Shown here: positions 16,016 to 27,517 of the stretch, in pieces
Position numbering within the stretch: position 1 is the stretch's first letter
How the letters are laid out: every line of letters starts with the position of its first letter
NCBI GenBank assembly: GCA_021029095.1
Contig: JAJOHG010000015.1
Span: 620,001-684,000 of the forward strand
Length of the DNA stretch: 64,000 nt
From: Phellopilus nigrolimitatus
Taxonomy: Eukaryota > Basidiomycota > Agaricomycetes > Hymenochaetales > Hymenochaetaceae
Direction: 5' to 3'
The notes under the pieces: generated by a model
Databases searched by the model: none
Seen by the model: the letters and a program-made list of their open reading frames with translations, nothing else
What the model was told of the DNA's origin: nothing
Position numbers and translations under genes: made by a program

Positions 16016-16227
16016 GTTCGCGAGAGCAGTATAGAAAGGAAAGAGTACTCGGCTGGCGCACTGCCAGTGCGCAGAGTAAAGATCGACGTTTCGGCATCCC
16101 GGCAGAGATGCATGCCTGCCGGAATCAACTATAGTTAATACAACCAACTTTACTTCTTGCCAACGAACAACAACCATCGATTCCTCCCTGCTGTTTGAGA
16201 TCTCAGGTTATTCTGATTTTTTAACCT
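16016..16227. promoter_or_regulatory. Bidirectional promoter between Mgr3-like paralogs 1 and 2
   Basis: The 212 bp between the two start codons are AT-richer than paralog 1 exons. Two paralogs reading outward from one spacer imply an inverted duplication event or later inversion. Confidence 0.4.
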
Positions 16228-18205
16228 ATGCTCCAACTTGGTCGAAATATCCAGGTCTTGAACATATCAAGATACGGACTCAGAGCCACATATCCGAGTC
16301 TAGCACAAGCTGGGACTAAGAGATTTTCTCATACCCCTCTTCACACTATTCGTACGAGAGAGACAGAACACTCCCGGAATGGGTCTCATGCAAACCCGTC
16401 GCTCCCCTCTCGAAAATCGTATTCAACCAAAATTCCAAGATTCAGTTCAAGCTCATTCATACCCAAGCTTCGCCGGCTCCCCGGTCTAGTTCTCAAAGTG
16501 TTAGGAGTATTCACTCTAGGATACATTGGAATTACCGCTGTCAGGGCGTGGTCTGCGTGAGCCTTTTTGATCCTTGTCTGGTCGGGCTCTCCCTATATTT
16601 AATTCATTTACGTATGCCAAAAGGTTTCATCATCCTCCGCTTTCATTATGGCCTAAAGAGCTCCGTAAGGAGATGCAAAAGGCTTGGCGAGCAATGGCCA
16701 CGGGGAACCTAGAAGATAATATTGAGGCACTCACCAGGTAACTTCGTACATCTGACGAATATGCGCATAAGATCACGATTCACGTTGCAACCGCCTTTTA
16801 TTGTTTAGAGCCTGGGAGATAACAAAATCTATTCCCGACGAGTCTCTTGGACCCGAACCATATTTTAAACGGTTTAGCGTTGCAGCATGGCTAGCAGACG
16901 CCCTTGAGAGGGACAAGCAAACCTTGAAGGCATACAAAATTCTCGTTGATATTCTCACCATATATAACTCTCGAAGCCGGAAATCTCCTACTTCAAAAAA
17001 AGCATTGGCCGAACCTACTCCAACCTATGAGTCCACCTTTCGACCAATCGAGTTGGCCTTCGAAGTCCATTCTCCTACTCTAGAAACTCATGGCATGAGT
17101 GACGAAGACAGGCATCGCGCACTCGCGGTTTCTTTGAAGCTACACACTTTAGCAGAGAAATGTGACAGCACTGCGAACGGAAAATGGCTCGATTACGCCA
17201 TTGGCGAGCTCATGAACACCCTCGATGCTGGCCCCATATCTTCATCTGAATGTTTTCCTGACATTCTTTCTCTCTTACAAGACGCGCGTTATGAGATTGG
17301 CGATCAATTCCCGTCTCTGAAATTCCTTCCCGGCATCCACGTAGATAGCGCCGAGAACAAGAAAGCGCGCGTCGATGCCACTGCTTCCAAAAATAATCTG
17401 CCTACAATCGAGGAAGTATCTAAAGACCTCAAGGGCATTCCATTCCCAGAATGGGCTTTATTGACGAAGAATATGGCTGTGACTGTTCCCCTCGAACAAA
17501 TTGCGGAAACTCTTGAAAAGCAGGGACATCTAGAGTGAGTTAGGCATTTGCGAAATCTTTCTTCCGCTGATGAAAAGAATAGGTTAGCAAAGAAGTTATA
17601 CTCTCTCGTGGTTGACATACCAATCGTTCGAGATTATGGTAACTTAGCTCTGTTCCAGGATGCCGGCTTTACCATGCACTGTGCCAACCAAGCTGTCCAG
17701 ATCATTCTGAAACAGATGGATGCCTGCGGACTCGCGTATTTTGCCCTCGTTTTTCAAGGAATCCGAATTCTGGACCGAGCAGCGCAAAATGTGCAAGCCC
17801 TTCCAGGAGTACTAGAAATACTACCATTGATCGACCCGCATGTTCTGCAATCTTTGATTTTAAAAGACCTTCGAAATGGTATAAAGTATCGTATGCATTG
17901 TGGACTCATCTTCGAGGTCCGTTCATTCCTCGCCTTTTCCGTTACGCTCTCATCGCTTCTACTTCTATGCGTATTCTATCTTGTCTACTCATACTCACTT
18001 TTTATTTTCTCCGCAGAAACAGCTGATATTGCATCCAGCTATCAGGCATTACCAGCAATCTGCCGAAGAGGCGAAGTCTTTAGGTATGCATAAGGAAGAG
18101 CAGGAAGCCCTTAGGGCTTTGCAAAGGGCAAAAGCAAAGCTGCATAAAGGAAAAGAACCTGATCTGGAAGAATTCATAAAAAATATAGTTGACATGGAAA
18201 ACTAG
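16228..18205 (+). CDS. Mgr3-like mitochondrial TPR protein, diverged copy (paralog 2)
   Basis: Five exons: 16228-16556, 16624-16737, 16809-17534, 17583-17916 and 18017-18205, giving 563 residues. The exon structure and phases are the same as in paralog 1: a membrane segment at the end of exon 1 (GLVLKVLGVFTLGYIGITAV), then LSLWPKELRKEMQKAW, then AWEITKSIPDESLGPEPYFK opening exon 3, and PAIRHYQQSAEEAKSLGM in exon 5. The first exon has a basic, serine-rich presequence. A further conserved stretch, PEWALLTKNMAVTVPLEQIA, aligns with PAWVSLTKTELVAPIERLA of paralog 1. Sequence identity is low outside these blocks and the exons are AT-richer. It probably still targets mitochondria; whether it works with the i-AAA protease is inference. 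Confidence 0.75.
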
Positions 18206-18595
18206 TCTTGGAAAATGTTGGCTTCTACAATCTATGTCGCCTTACTGTGTCTCAGATAGCTTTACGAGTATTGTGTGATGAATTTGCGTAGATAGTCACA
18301 ATACTGTAAGATGCACGCTAGAACGGCTGCGACCGAGAGAGATCGACGCTTCAGCTGCTGCCGGCGTTGTTGTGCACACGTACATCTTGTTTTTACGGCT
18401 GGCACATGCTCCGAAGTCGAAACTCTTTGGATATTAAACACGATGCACAAACGTGTTATCCTGTATATCATCCCAGGATCTCAGCGGCAGATTGGCTCTA
18501 CGCCCGCTCGACGCTTCAGGATACAATCCAGCAAGGAAACGCTGAATTTCAGCCGACGCTTCATCTAGGCTCAGGCTACTTATTGAAGATTATCA

Positions 18596-20508
18596 ATGCT
18601 ACGCATAGAGGTTCGAGGAACTGTGTTGGTCTCGACGACAGCGGCGAGCAGGAACTTGAGAGGCCTCGTCTGCTTCCCAGGTTATGCTCGATCCAGGAAT
18701 GCAGTCTGGGCGACTGCCCTGGCTCACAGCCTAAACAACAGAGCCAATATCAGATTCACTGCCACGGATACAAAGGCACTCACCACGATTTCGAAAACAT
18801 CGAGAGCTCCGGAATTGCCTGAAGCCTCAAAACCGTCGAAAACTTTGAAGTCACCGAGGGCCTCGAAATCGTCGAAGACTTTGAAGTCGGCGAAAACCTC
18901 GATGACATCGAAAATCTGGACAGTTATCAAGTGCATTATAACTATCGTAGATGTGGCATTAGTCACTACTTAGTGAGTTTTATTGTGCCCGGAGATTCGC
19001 TCGATTCTGCACTACTATGCTTTCGTCAACTCGGGCCCGTTCATTGATGTTATTATTTTAGTTATCAACATCCACTACTTGCTGTATGGCCGGTCGAGAT
19101 TTTAGAAGCTTCGCTAGCAGAAAGGCGTGGAATTATGCTAGATGGCTCGTTTAGCGGGGGTACTGTGGATCATTACATTAGGTATCTCAATTAAATTTCG
19201 ATGCCAATGCTTATCCAGGTTATGGTATGAGGTTTTGCTCATTTTCTTTTACAGAGCATGGGAGACAGTACAAACGCTTCCTACAAAAAAGCTCTCCCAC
19301 GAACCAGTAATGAAACTTATGAGTGTCGCGATGTGGCTCGCTTACGCTCTCGAGAAGGATAAAAGGCCTTGCGAGGCGTACAAAGTGCTTAGCGATGCTC
19401 TTGAACTCAGGCGCTTGCGATATCTATCCTCGTCCTCGAACACATTTGACGCCTCGCAGCTAGATCGCTCCGTAAATGAGGATGAACGCAGGATGGTCAT
19501 TGCGATCTCGCTGAAGCTCTTCAGCTTATTGCATGCCCATGATTTAAAAGTCAACGTCCGGAACGAGGAACAGAAATGGCTCGCGACGGCCTACTTCGAG
19601 TTCAGGCATCTCCTTCATGCGAAAGACCTGGAAGACCCGACATTCAAAGAAACACAGTTTGTTTCTTCACAGATCGTCAAGTCTTTGATTCCAAAATACC
19701 CTCGTCTTAAATTCCATACGAATTTGGGCTCGGAGACGACGCAGGTTTCGAACCAAAGGTCAAAGGAAATCGCCGAATTTCTCCCGCCGTGGGCAAATCT
19801 CACGGAACAGGACGCGTTGGCTATGCCGCTACAGGCTATTGGGAGGTTTACAGAGGACCACGAGCACCTTATGTGTGTTGCTTCCGAAAGCGATGTAATG
19901 AAACAGATATTAATACTCTCATATAGGTTTGCTTCGGAGCTCTATGATCTTGCGACTATTCTATACCTTCACCCGACGCACAGAGGCATGACAGTGGCGA
20001 AGGAAAATACTTCTCATTTCCTGCACGCTCTGAACGCAAATGTACGCGTTCTCACGCTGCTTGCCAGTTGGCAGAATGGAAGGGACAGAGAAATATTCTT
20101 GAATTCGGCGTTTAAATTACTCGAGATCAACGAGCAACTAGAAAGCAACTGGCAGGCGACGGAGAATGTGCCTGAGCATTGCTACTTCCTCGACATCTGG
20201 GGAATGCTCCTCTTGGTACGAAACAGAATATCCTTTTTGTTTATTATTCTATTCAACATTTACGTATCATTTTTTGATAGTTGGTCAATGAACCAGGACA
20301 AGCCATCGCGAAGTTCAGGCAAGCATTCGAAATCGCAAAAGCTCAAGGAATACCAGAGGAGCAGCAGACAGCGAAAGAGGCTATAAAATTTGCGCAGAGG
20401 CAGCTGGACAGAAAAAATGCACTGGAGCACATGGCATATTTACCCGATGAAATCGAAAATCTGATTTACCGCGGGCTGAGAAATGTTATCCGGCGAATGC
20501 TTTATTGA
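18596..20508 (+). CDS. Mgr3-like mitochondrial TPR protein, diverged copy (paralog 3)
   Basis: Five exons: 18596-18972, 19062-19181, 19255-19872, 19927-20215 and 20281-20508, giving 543 residues. The introns fall at the same codon positions as in paralogs 1 and 2. Matching blocks are YQHPLLAVWPVEILEASL, AWETVQTLPTKKLSHEP, FLPPWANLTEQDALAMPLQ and QAIAKFRQAFEIAKAQG. Exon 1 holds a short tandem repeat (SKTLKS units, DNA near 18830-18900) between the presequence and the membrane segment IWTVIKCIITIVDVALVTT. The third intron is 54 nt, a multiple of three and stop-free, so retention would insert 18 residues; comparison with the paralogs says it is spliced. The C-terminus is about 30 residues longer than in the others. 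It lies convergent to MIX17, with 126 bp between the stops. Confidence 0.72.
18830..18915 (+). repeat. Coding tandem repeat in exon 1 of Mgr3-like paralog 3
   Basis: Copies of a unit reading roughly TCGAAAACTTTGAAGTC are separated by similar TCGAAA-containing spacers and encode serine/lysine-rich SKTLKS repeats. The repeat lengthens the linker between the presequence and the membrane anchor. Confidence 0.6.
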
Positions 20509-20634
20509 TTATTCGTGGGTTATTGATACCTGTGCACACAGATTGAAGACAATGTATCTAGTAAAAGATATGTTATTTCCCATGATAGTACCTAACACAG
20601 CTAGTGTATGTCATGGAATGAGAATCTGAACTGT

Positions 20635-21272
20635 TTAGTATGGAGCAGCAGCAGCCTGGCACTGTTTGAAAAGTTGATGGTGTGTCTTCTAGTTACGTAA
20701 AAAAAATTACTTACAGCTTTGAGCTGCTCGAGATACCATGTGCAGCTCGGAAGGTCTGCTTTCTCGAGACATTGCGTGAACTCTGTACCATGACATCCGC
20801 AAAACGTCAAACGGACTGCGCCAACAAAGAAGACAAGTAGAAGCACGTACGTTGCGCATGCGAATCACAGCTGATTCCCTGAGAAGTCTGAGCAACAGGC
20901 GCGGCCTGGGCCACGGCCTCGGGAGCAGGGGCAGGCTCACTTCGTCCGCCGAAAAGCATGCTCGAAAGGCCGTGTCCGATCGTCGAGCCGACCGCGACAG
21001 AGGCGGCGTTTGCAGCGATCTGACCCATTAGCCCCGGCCCTTGCGAGGTCTGGGCGGCCGCACCTGCAGGAACGGGCGGCGCTGCAGGCGGGGCGTGGGA
21101 CTGGGAATGCCCGGGTGCAGGAGCCGCGGCGGTGCTCGAGCTACGGCTCTGTGCAGGGGCAGCGCGAGGGGCGGCACGAGGGGCGGGGCGGGAACGAGAC
21201 TGACGCTGGAGAACAAGAAACGCATTAATGAAACAACGGAAAAACCAAAATTGAAGTGCAACCTACAGCCAT
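20635..21272 (-). CDS. MIX17: Mitochondrial twin CX9C protein Mix17 (CHCHD2/CHCHD10 family)
   Basis: Four exons: 21267-21272 (six bases, Met-Ala), 20851-21205, 20715-20782 and 20635-20661, giving 151 residues. After splicing the N-terminus is MARQSRSRPAPR, the usual start of this family. An alanine/proline-rich stretch follows, then LMGQIAANAASVAVGSTIGHGL, the conserved glycine-rich helix. The CHCH fold is split by introns. The first CX9C is made over intron 2 (cysteine, then DSHAQQFTQ, then cysteine). The second is CTWYLEQLKAC over intron 3. Spacing is exactly nine in both, which confirms the splice choices. Such proteins are imported by the Mia40 disulfide relay into the intermembrane space. 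The six-base first exon is notable but forced by the conserved RQSR start. Confidence 0.92.
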
Positions 21273-21534
21273 GGTGGTGGTCAAGAGCAAAGAGCGTGAA
21301 GTAAACCAAGGCAACTCGTCAGTAGGATGCCGATTTTACGCCGGCATAGCCCGCACCGGCCCTAAGCAAAATAGCCGTATTTCTGTTGGTTCCGGTTTGT
21401 TCCAGTAGCTCACGTTACGTAATCGAAATTTATTTTCTAATATCCATAAGAACGTGTACATGTGAACTATACACATAACGAAAAATGACAAAAGGGAATG
21501 CCATATAGTCTGCCATAACGGTCGGAGACAAGTT

Positions 21535-23785
21535 TCAGAACTGGGGCTGCCACATCTTGCTCTTCACGAACGCGAGCAATGCTTCATCGCTTTTTGAGCG
21601 GAGGTCCGGGGACTTGTCAACACCCTAATGTATTATTCGATAAATAACGTTGCGTATATATCGTGAAAGATAATATCGAACCTCTTTCTGAGCCGTGCGG
21701 ATGACTCGCGATGCAATTTGAACACTGATTTCTCGGATGCGCTCGATGCGCGGGTACGTCATTTCAAGCGCGCGCTCCTCCTCCGTCAAAGAGTCTGCGA
21801 GGGCGAGCGACGCAGCTTCCACCATTCCATCAGTCACAGACGACGCACGGGAGAGAATCGCGCCCAATCCCATACCTAGAAAGAACATAATGTCGTTAAA
21901 CAATTAATAGGACGGCATCTAGTTTTGGCGGTAGAGACGTACCAGGGAAGATGTACATGTTATTACCCTGGCCTGGGTAATGCTCCTTGCCCTTGTAGGA
22001 GCGCTGCGGGAACGGTGAGCCAGACGCGAAGACAACGCTTCCGTCTGACCACTCGAGGGCCTCGTCGAAAGTGCATTCAGAGAGCTTGACCGGGTTTGAG
22101 AGCGGGAAGATGATAGGCCGCACGTTGAGGCCCGCCATGGCCTCGATCACCTCTTTGTTGAACGCTCCCTGCAAAACCAACGTTGTTAATCTTGCTTATG
22201 TTATACAGTGCAATAGCTCGCTTGCCTTGATGGTTGAGAGACCCAAAAGTGCAGTCGGACGCACATAATTGATAATGTCGAGCAAGTTTTTCATGGGAGG
22301 GCCAGTATAGTCATTACGCGAGAAGACTGTACCGAAACAAAATCAATAGATTCCCCCTGAAGTCGAAGCTATAACGACTTACATTTTTTGTGCTCCGCCA
22401 TCGGTCCGCGCGTGTCGTAGATGAGACCCTGCGAATCGACGAACCACACGCGCCGCCGCGCCTCTTCCGCGCTCATGCCATTCAGTGTGAAGAAGCTCAT
22501 GAGCTGCATCGCGACGCCCACGCCGGCGGACCCGGCACCTAGGAACAAAATACGTTGGTCCGAGAGAGGCGTTCCAGCTGCGGCCGAGCCGAGCTTCGCA
22601 GCGTTGACGAAGCCAGAGAGTATAACAGCACCAGTGCCTTGTATGTCATCATTGAAGACGGGATATCGCTTCCTGAAAGCGCGGAGATACTCGAAAGCGT
22701 GCTCCGTCGAGAAGTCCTTTCATTCAGTGTTAATTCAGGCACAAATATCGGATATGACAAGGGGAAAGCACCTCAAACTGCACGAGTAGCTTCGGGAATG
22801 CCGCACGCATCTCTTTCATGAACTCCTCCATGAACTCAGACATTTCTCCGTCCGAAACACGCTTCCGACGAAGTCCGAGGTAGAGCGGGTCATCGAGGAA
22901 CTTTTCATTGTTTGTTCCGAGGTCCAGGCAGATGGGAATTGTCGAGGAAGGTCGAATGCTTGATCAAATTCTCAATCATAGAACGGTTTGCTAATTGTTC
23001 GACGAACTTACCCAGCTCCAGCAATGTAAAGTGAAAGTTTGCCAATAGAAATCGGCATGCCGTTGACACCAAGGTCACCAAGACCTAAGATCCGTGAACC
23101 TGCCGAAGGAAATTCAGTATTGGTGGGGTCATGAAGGAGTTCAGACCAAACCATCAGTGACCACAGATATACGAGCTTCCTCCTTGCGTGGCCAGCTGCT
23201 TAAGATACCCGAATGTTTCCTTTATCCTCAATGGATATAAACTGCGACAGACATGAGTTGTGGCTTGAAGGAACGGGCTCTGAAGAATGGTACATACGAT
23301 ACCCTCTGCGCGCCGATAAATGTGCGAGTATTGCAAGCATGCATCTCCAACAGTAGGTGTGTAGATCAAAGGTGTTATTTCCTGTAAATAGCGCGAGCCG
23401 TCAGCAAGAAAGCAGACGTCCAACGGGTATTTCATGGCGACGCACCGAGAGGTTCTCGATGCAGAGCTGATAGAACGTGTTTTCGTCAGCTTGCTTAAGC
23501 TGCGAGAGGTATATATATTTCTCGATGTTCTTGTCCTTCGAACGCAGTTGCGCTAGGCAGCGCACAACGTGCAATGAGCTGTTCAACGCCGGCGGCGTCA
23601 TTCCGCGCGGAGGCTTCGACAGCGCTGTCAATTGAGAGCCAAGGGCATGTAAACGGTTCAGCAGCTGCTCCATAGCTAAAGAGGTGTCGAGGGGGGAAAT
23701 GAAAGTATAAACGCATACGTTGGGGTGAGACTTTGAGCTTTTGTACGCCGTCTGCGGACCATACCGGAATAAGAACACGGGTCAT
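21535..23785 (-). CDS. NAD(P)-dependent malic enzyme, with an apparent one-base frameshift and a short N-terminus
   Basis: Eleven exons: 23719-23785, 23446-23675, 23298-23381, 23152-23241, 23012-23099, 22772-22958, 22383-22716, 22226-22326, 21943-22168, 21682-21875 and 21535-21624, about 563 residues if read through. Malic enzyme motifs are all present: [20 protein letters not shown] (catalytic Tyr), [19 protein letters not shown] with GKL (catalytic Lys), [15 protein letters not shown] (metal Asp), the NAD site [10 protein letters not shown], and FALSNP-type FPLSNP. Two oddities. Exon 4 is one base short: [10 protein letters not shown] and [17 protein letters not shown] are in different frames, joined at a GGG near 23210. 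The usual N-terminal NKGTAF block is not recognisable. The intron at 22169-22225 has a GC donor. The enzyme decarboxylates malate to pyruvate. Either the assembly lost a base or the gene is decaying. Confidence 0.85.
22169..22225 (-). other. GC-AG intron in the malic enzyme gene
   Basis: The exon ends AAG and the intron begins GCAAGC and ends TTGCAG. No GT lies at a position that would keep the frame, and the joined protein (GLSTIK then GAFNKEV) fits malic enzyme. The other donor positions match consensus well, as expected of a true GC donor. Confidence 0.75.
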
Positions 23786-24515
23786 GATATTGTTGCGAAG
23801 AAGATCGGTTTAGAGCAATGGAGATGAGATGACTCGACTTGTCCGAGGACTGGTACAAGTGTGCGCGCGGAAATCAGCCGAGCGGAAGTAATCCAAGCCG
23901 TTTATTCCGCCTCGAGTCTCTTTTATACGTCCCACCTTCCTGCCTGACACAAATTTACTGGAGACGAGTGGAAATAATGTTGACATGATTCGCTGAGTAC
24001 TGGTGTACCAGAATAAGCCCGGCTATATATCCGAGTCGTCGTAAGTAGTCACACCTGATGCTGCTCACGGTTTGATATATCTCCATTCTAAGACAGGTGA
24101 CTAGACAATGATCTTCCCCAACCCCAGCATTTCGTACAACGCGTATAGAAACCAGCCTTTGAAATTAAAGTCTGAAGAGCCTAGATATTCAAAATGAGGT
24201 TTAGCAAAGTGTGTCAGGTGTGTCGATCGTCACTGGTGGTCGGTGGAAACAGCAGCGGTGGGAAAACCGGAAGTTCTCGCTCAGTCTCTGGATCTATTTC
24301 TGGCTTGCAACAGCAAAAGGATTGCATTTTACACAGGAAAGTAAGTTGTGGATAAGTATGATAGGGTATATGATGATCCACTGGCAATACCAACAATATT
24401 TGGTCTCAAATAGATCTGTTACAAACAAGAAACACAGAATGGAGGTAATGCTAACATTGCATAGAAAGTCTTGAAGAGTGTCCACGTTCACAAAAAAAGA
24501 CAACTTCTTGCAAGA
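23786..24515. other. Intergenic interval without recognisable gene
   Basis: This 730 bp spacer lies between malic enzyme (start) and membrane protein A (stop). It is AT-richer than its flanks and presumably holds the malic enzyme promoter and the 3' end of gene A. Nothing conserved is visible. Confidence 0.4.
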
Positions 24516-25710
24516 TTACATCGCACGTCCCTTCACACTCCCAGAGGCCCTAGATGTGGTAGGCAGATCGTTGAACTCCACAGGAGGTACCGTTAAAGGG
24601 TTCCTCGGTGCGGGGAGGGGCTGACGGAAGGCCATGGGAGAAAAGGTAGCAACCGTGTACGGCGAGAAGTGGGACTGCTCAACATGGGGTCGAGACTTGT
24701 CCTCAATCATGCTCGATCCATGGTAGCTCGACCAGTCAGAGACAGGCCGGTCGTTCACGACGACGCTGCGCGGTATGCTTGGAGGCATATCAACGGACAC
24801 CCATGACATCCGTCGCGTCTCCCTTTGTGCCGCGAAGGCTAATTTCGAATCTGTGTTTAGGCTCGAGACGGATTTATACATGTACAGTTTCTCCTCTTTA
24901 TGTCCGCAGAAGTAGTCGGTTAACACACAGTAAAGTAGTGAAGGACAAAAGACGATGAAAAGGCTCACCAGTCGGAGATCCGTTACCCATAGGCTGCACA
25001 TCGTACGCCTTCGGAGGCACGCGACCATCATGAAATGTCCGGGAACGTCTTCGTCGTCTCCAGATATAACATGCGGCCAATAATAAAAGAAGAAGAAATA
25101 CAACTGCGCCAAGAACAGCTCCAACAATCGCCCCAACGTTTTTGTTTTTGTTCATGGCGTTAGCAGCCTCGGTGTCTTTGGTCAAGACGTCAAATGACCA
25201 GAGCGTGTAGTTGCGGTCGCCGCCCGTCTGAGTCACGTTAATAGATATGTTATGAATTCCGAAGGATAAGGCCGGTGACACGAAGAGCACTTGATTCGTG
25301 AAAGAAGTATTTTGAGCAATAGTTGGTTGTGTTGTGTACTGTGGCTCTCCCTCGTCTATGATGTATTTTGCGGACAAGTTGCTCTGGCCTGGAGGTATTT
25401 CACCTATAACTTGCACTCCAGATCCTTGATTGGGTATGAGCATAAGCAATATATACGGAAAGTAGATACTCGCCATTGAAGGACAAAAAGGCCGAAGACC
25501 CAGCAAAAGCTGTCGAATGGCTAGTAAGGGTGATCTTGTTCCTTCCCTCATAAATGTCGGTCGCATTCAAAGACCAAATGCCTGAATATTGGATCTGCAC
25601 GTTGGTGTCATAGACTATCTGCGTCTGGAAAGGGATTAAGGGTTATATAAAATAATTGGCATTTTGGTTCAGCGTACGTTATTCTTGCCATCAAAATTAC
25701 CACCGCCCAT
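24516..25710 (-). CDS. Single-pass membrane protein with jelly-roll-like ectodomain (family member A)
   Basis: Four exons: 25678-25710, 25474-25624, 24969-25424 and 24516-24850, giving 324 residues. The ectodomain shows the pattern VQIQYSGIW ... SSAFLSFNGSGVQVIGEIPPG ... RNYTLWSFDVL common to a large Agaricomycete group of extracellular sugar-binding-like proteins. One membrane helix follows (VGAIVGAVLGAVVFLLLLLL) with WRRRRR just inside the cell. The cytosolic tail of about 150 residues is proline/serine-rich and disordered. The intron 25425-25473 needs a GC donor (GCGAGT). No signal peptide is visible at the chosen start, so a further 5' exon may be missing. Function unknown; cell-surface sensing is only a guess. 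Exon 2 is exactly 151 nt, as in members B and C. Confidence 0.65.
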
Positions 25711-27517
25711 TCTTCAGTTTTATGGCAGTCAATCTTGATATCATATTAGATCAGTCCTGTCCGAGGCAACGAGAATAAAGGAACGTACAGAGGATGAGAG
25801 AAGAAAGTATGAAAGAACGTAAGAGCGATATGCAAGCCCAGCTTTAGAAAGGAGCAAGTATGGAGGCAGTCAATCTGTAAAAACCTATTAGCACACCCGA
25901 TAACTGAAGCGTCGACGATTTCGACGTACGCCCTAGAAGATATCGCAGGTTCAAGCAGGCGACGTTGGCATTGGCAATGGGGACGCAAACACGATCCTGG
26001 TGAGTCATCCAGTCTTTTTTAAAATATGTGACCAGGGCCAATCTGCTGCGTTGCCATGAAATGGCTAAATGTTACGAACAGGATAGATGTACAGGTGTCC
26101 ATCACATGCTCAGCGCGCGTTATACGAGCGTCACCCCTCACAGCGGCAAACGTACTACCAGACGATCTCTTGGAAGTTTACAGGGTTAGGGCAACTGAAC
26201 TGGACGAAGTACCATGCCAACTCCCCGTTGTCGAGGCATCATCAGTGAACCGTCTACGAACCGAGCTAGACAAGACGTTTGCATGATGGTAGAGAGCAGC
26301 GGTCTTCCAAGTGGATGTTGAGGGGGTCATCAAGATCTGCTGATCGTTCGCAGGCAACGCTGCTCGGCGTCTAGTCACTCTTGTCACCAGCACAGTCTTT
26401 TTAAATACTTCCATGTGGATCGCCAACGAGAAGGGTTCAGAAACGCCGAGAGTCATCGGCATTTACAGTTGGAGAGCTTAAGGTTACAACAATGAGGGTT
26501 TTCATTGGCTGATCTCACAAGCTCTTCATCCATCCCAGATGCCCAGATGTCCTGTGAATGCACGATAGCTTTATGCCTGGAAGGATTAATTGAAAGATGA
26601 GTGTTTCGATTGCTGTGAGTGTTTCGATCGCGTGAACGTGACGGGAGAAAGCACCGACCTTTAGAAACCCCGCCTCTAAGCGCGACGCGTCCAGGCGTTC
26701 GGCAGGCTCGGCATTCACCAAGATTTTTTTCCAGCACATGATCATAAGGCTATAGTTCTCATCTCTGGATTTGTGCATTGGGATTGTCGCTTTACGCAAA
26801 AAGATCAGTATGTACTATGGCCAATAGCACAAACTGCATCGTCCTTACGTTTATTTCATTATTTTCTGTGGTCATTTAACATAAGCAACATTCCAGAAAA
26901 TGGAATATATCAGAGCTCGATGCCCTGTCTTTCAGCATTATAAATGACTCAACCACCTTTCGAATTCCCTGAGCGCGCAATACCTTTCTAGTAGAGCAGC
27001 TCCTCTTCAAGATTTACACTCATCGAAGAGATTATTGATGCTTAGAGTGATTGTTCCTAATATCCACGAAATTTAATTTATTTTGATGTAGTACAAATCC
27101 ACGTAGATTAGTATACTAGAGTCTCTACTTGATATTCTGAGCTAAGGAGATGGACGAGAACTCGAATATCAACTTCCCATCTTTCTCGAATAGTCCAGTA
27201 ACCTCAGCGATCCGAACCCAGCTGTCGTAAAGGCAGTAGATGACGGCGACAACGAGGCGGTCCTCTTACTTAAAAATCCCGTCAGTCCGGCTTGTAAACA
27301 AAGAAAAAGAACTCAACTTATTGATTTCCGATCTTCATCACATATTCCGGTGATCTTAGCTGCCTTACGTCGGTTGCAACGACGGTCGGTGAAAGCGAAA
27401 GCGAAGTGACTATGAAAGAACCTCGCTCGACATCCAAACTGGACTGAGAATGGAGTTACAGTGCCTCGACGTGCCTGCGAAGTATGTAGCTGGCTCTCGT
27501 ATCCCGGGATTTGTTTT
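25711..27517. other. Gene-poor interval between membrane protein genes A and B
   Basis: No gene can be supported in these 1.8 kb. On the plus strand near 27340-27420 a short stretch reads ITYSGDL, reminiscent of the YSG core of the neighbouring family, and could be a relic, but it is too short to claim. The rest is AT-rich with short open frames on both strands. Confidence 0.35.

Noticed and set aside
19142..20386. A continuous 414-codon reading of Mgr3-like paralog 3
   Set aside because: It reads through introns; paralog comparison places splice sites at 19182-19254, 19873-19926 and 20216-20280.
27340..27420. Possible relic of the surface-protein family (ITYSGDL)
   Set aside because: Only seven residues match and the rest is unlike the family.
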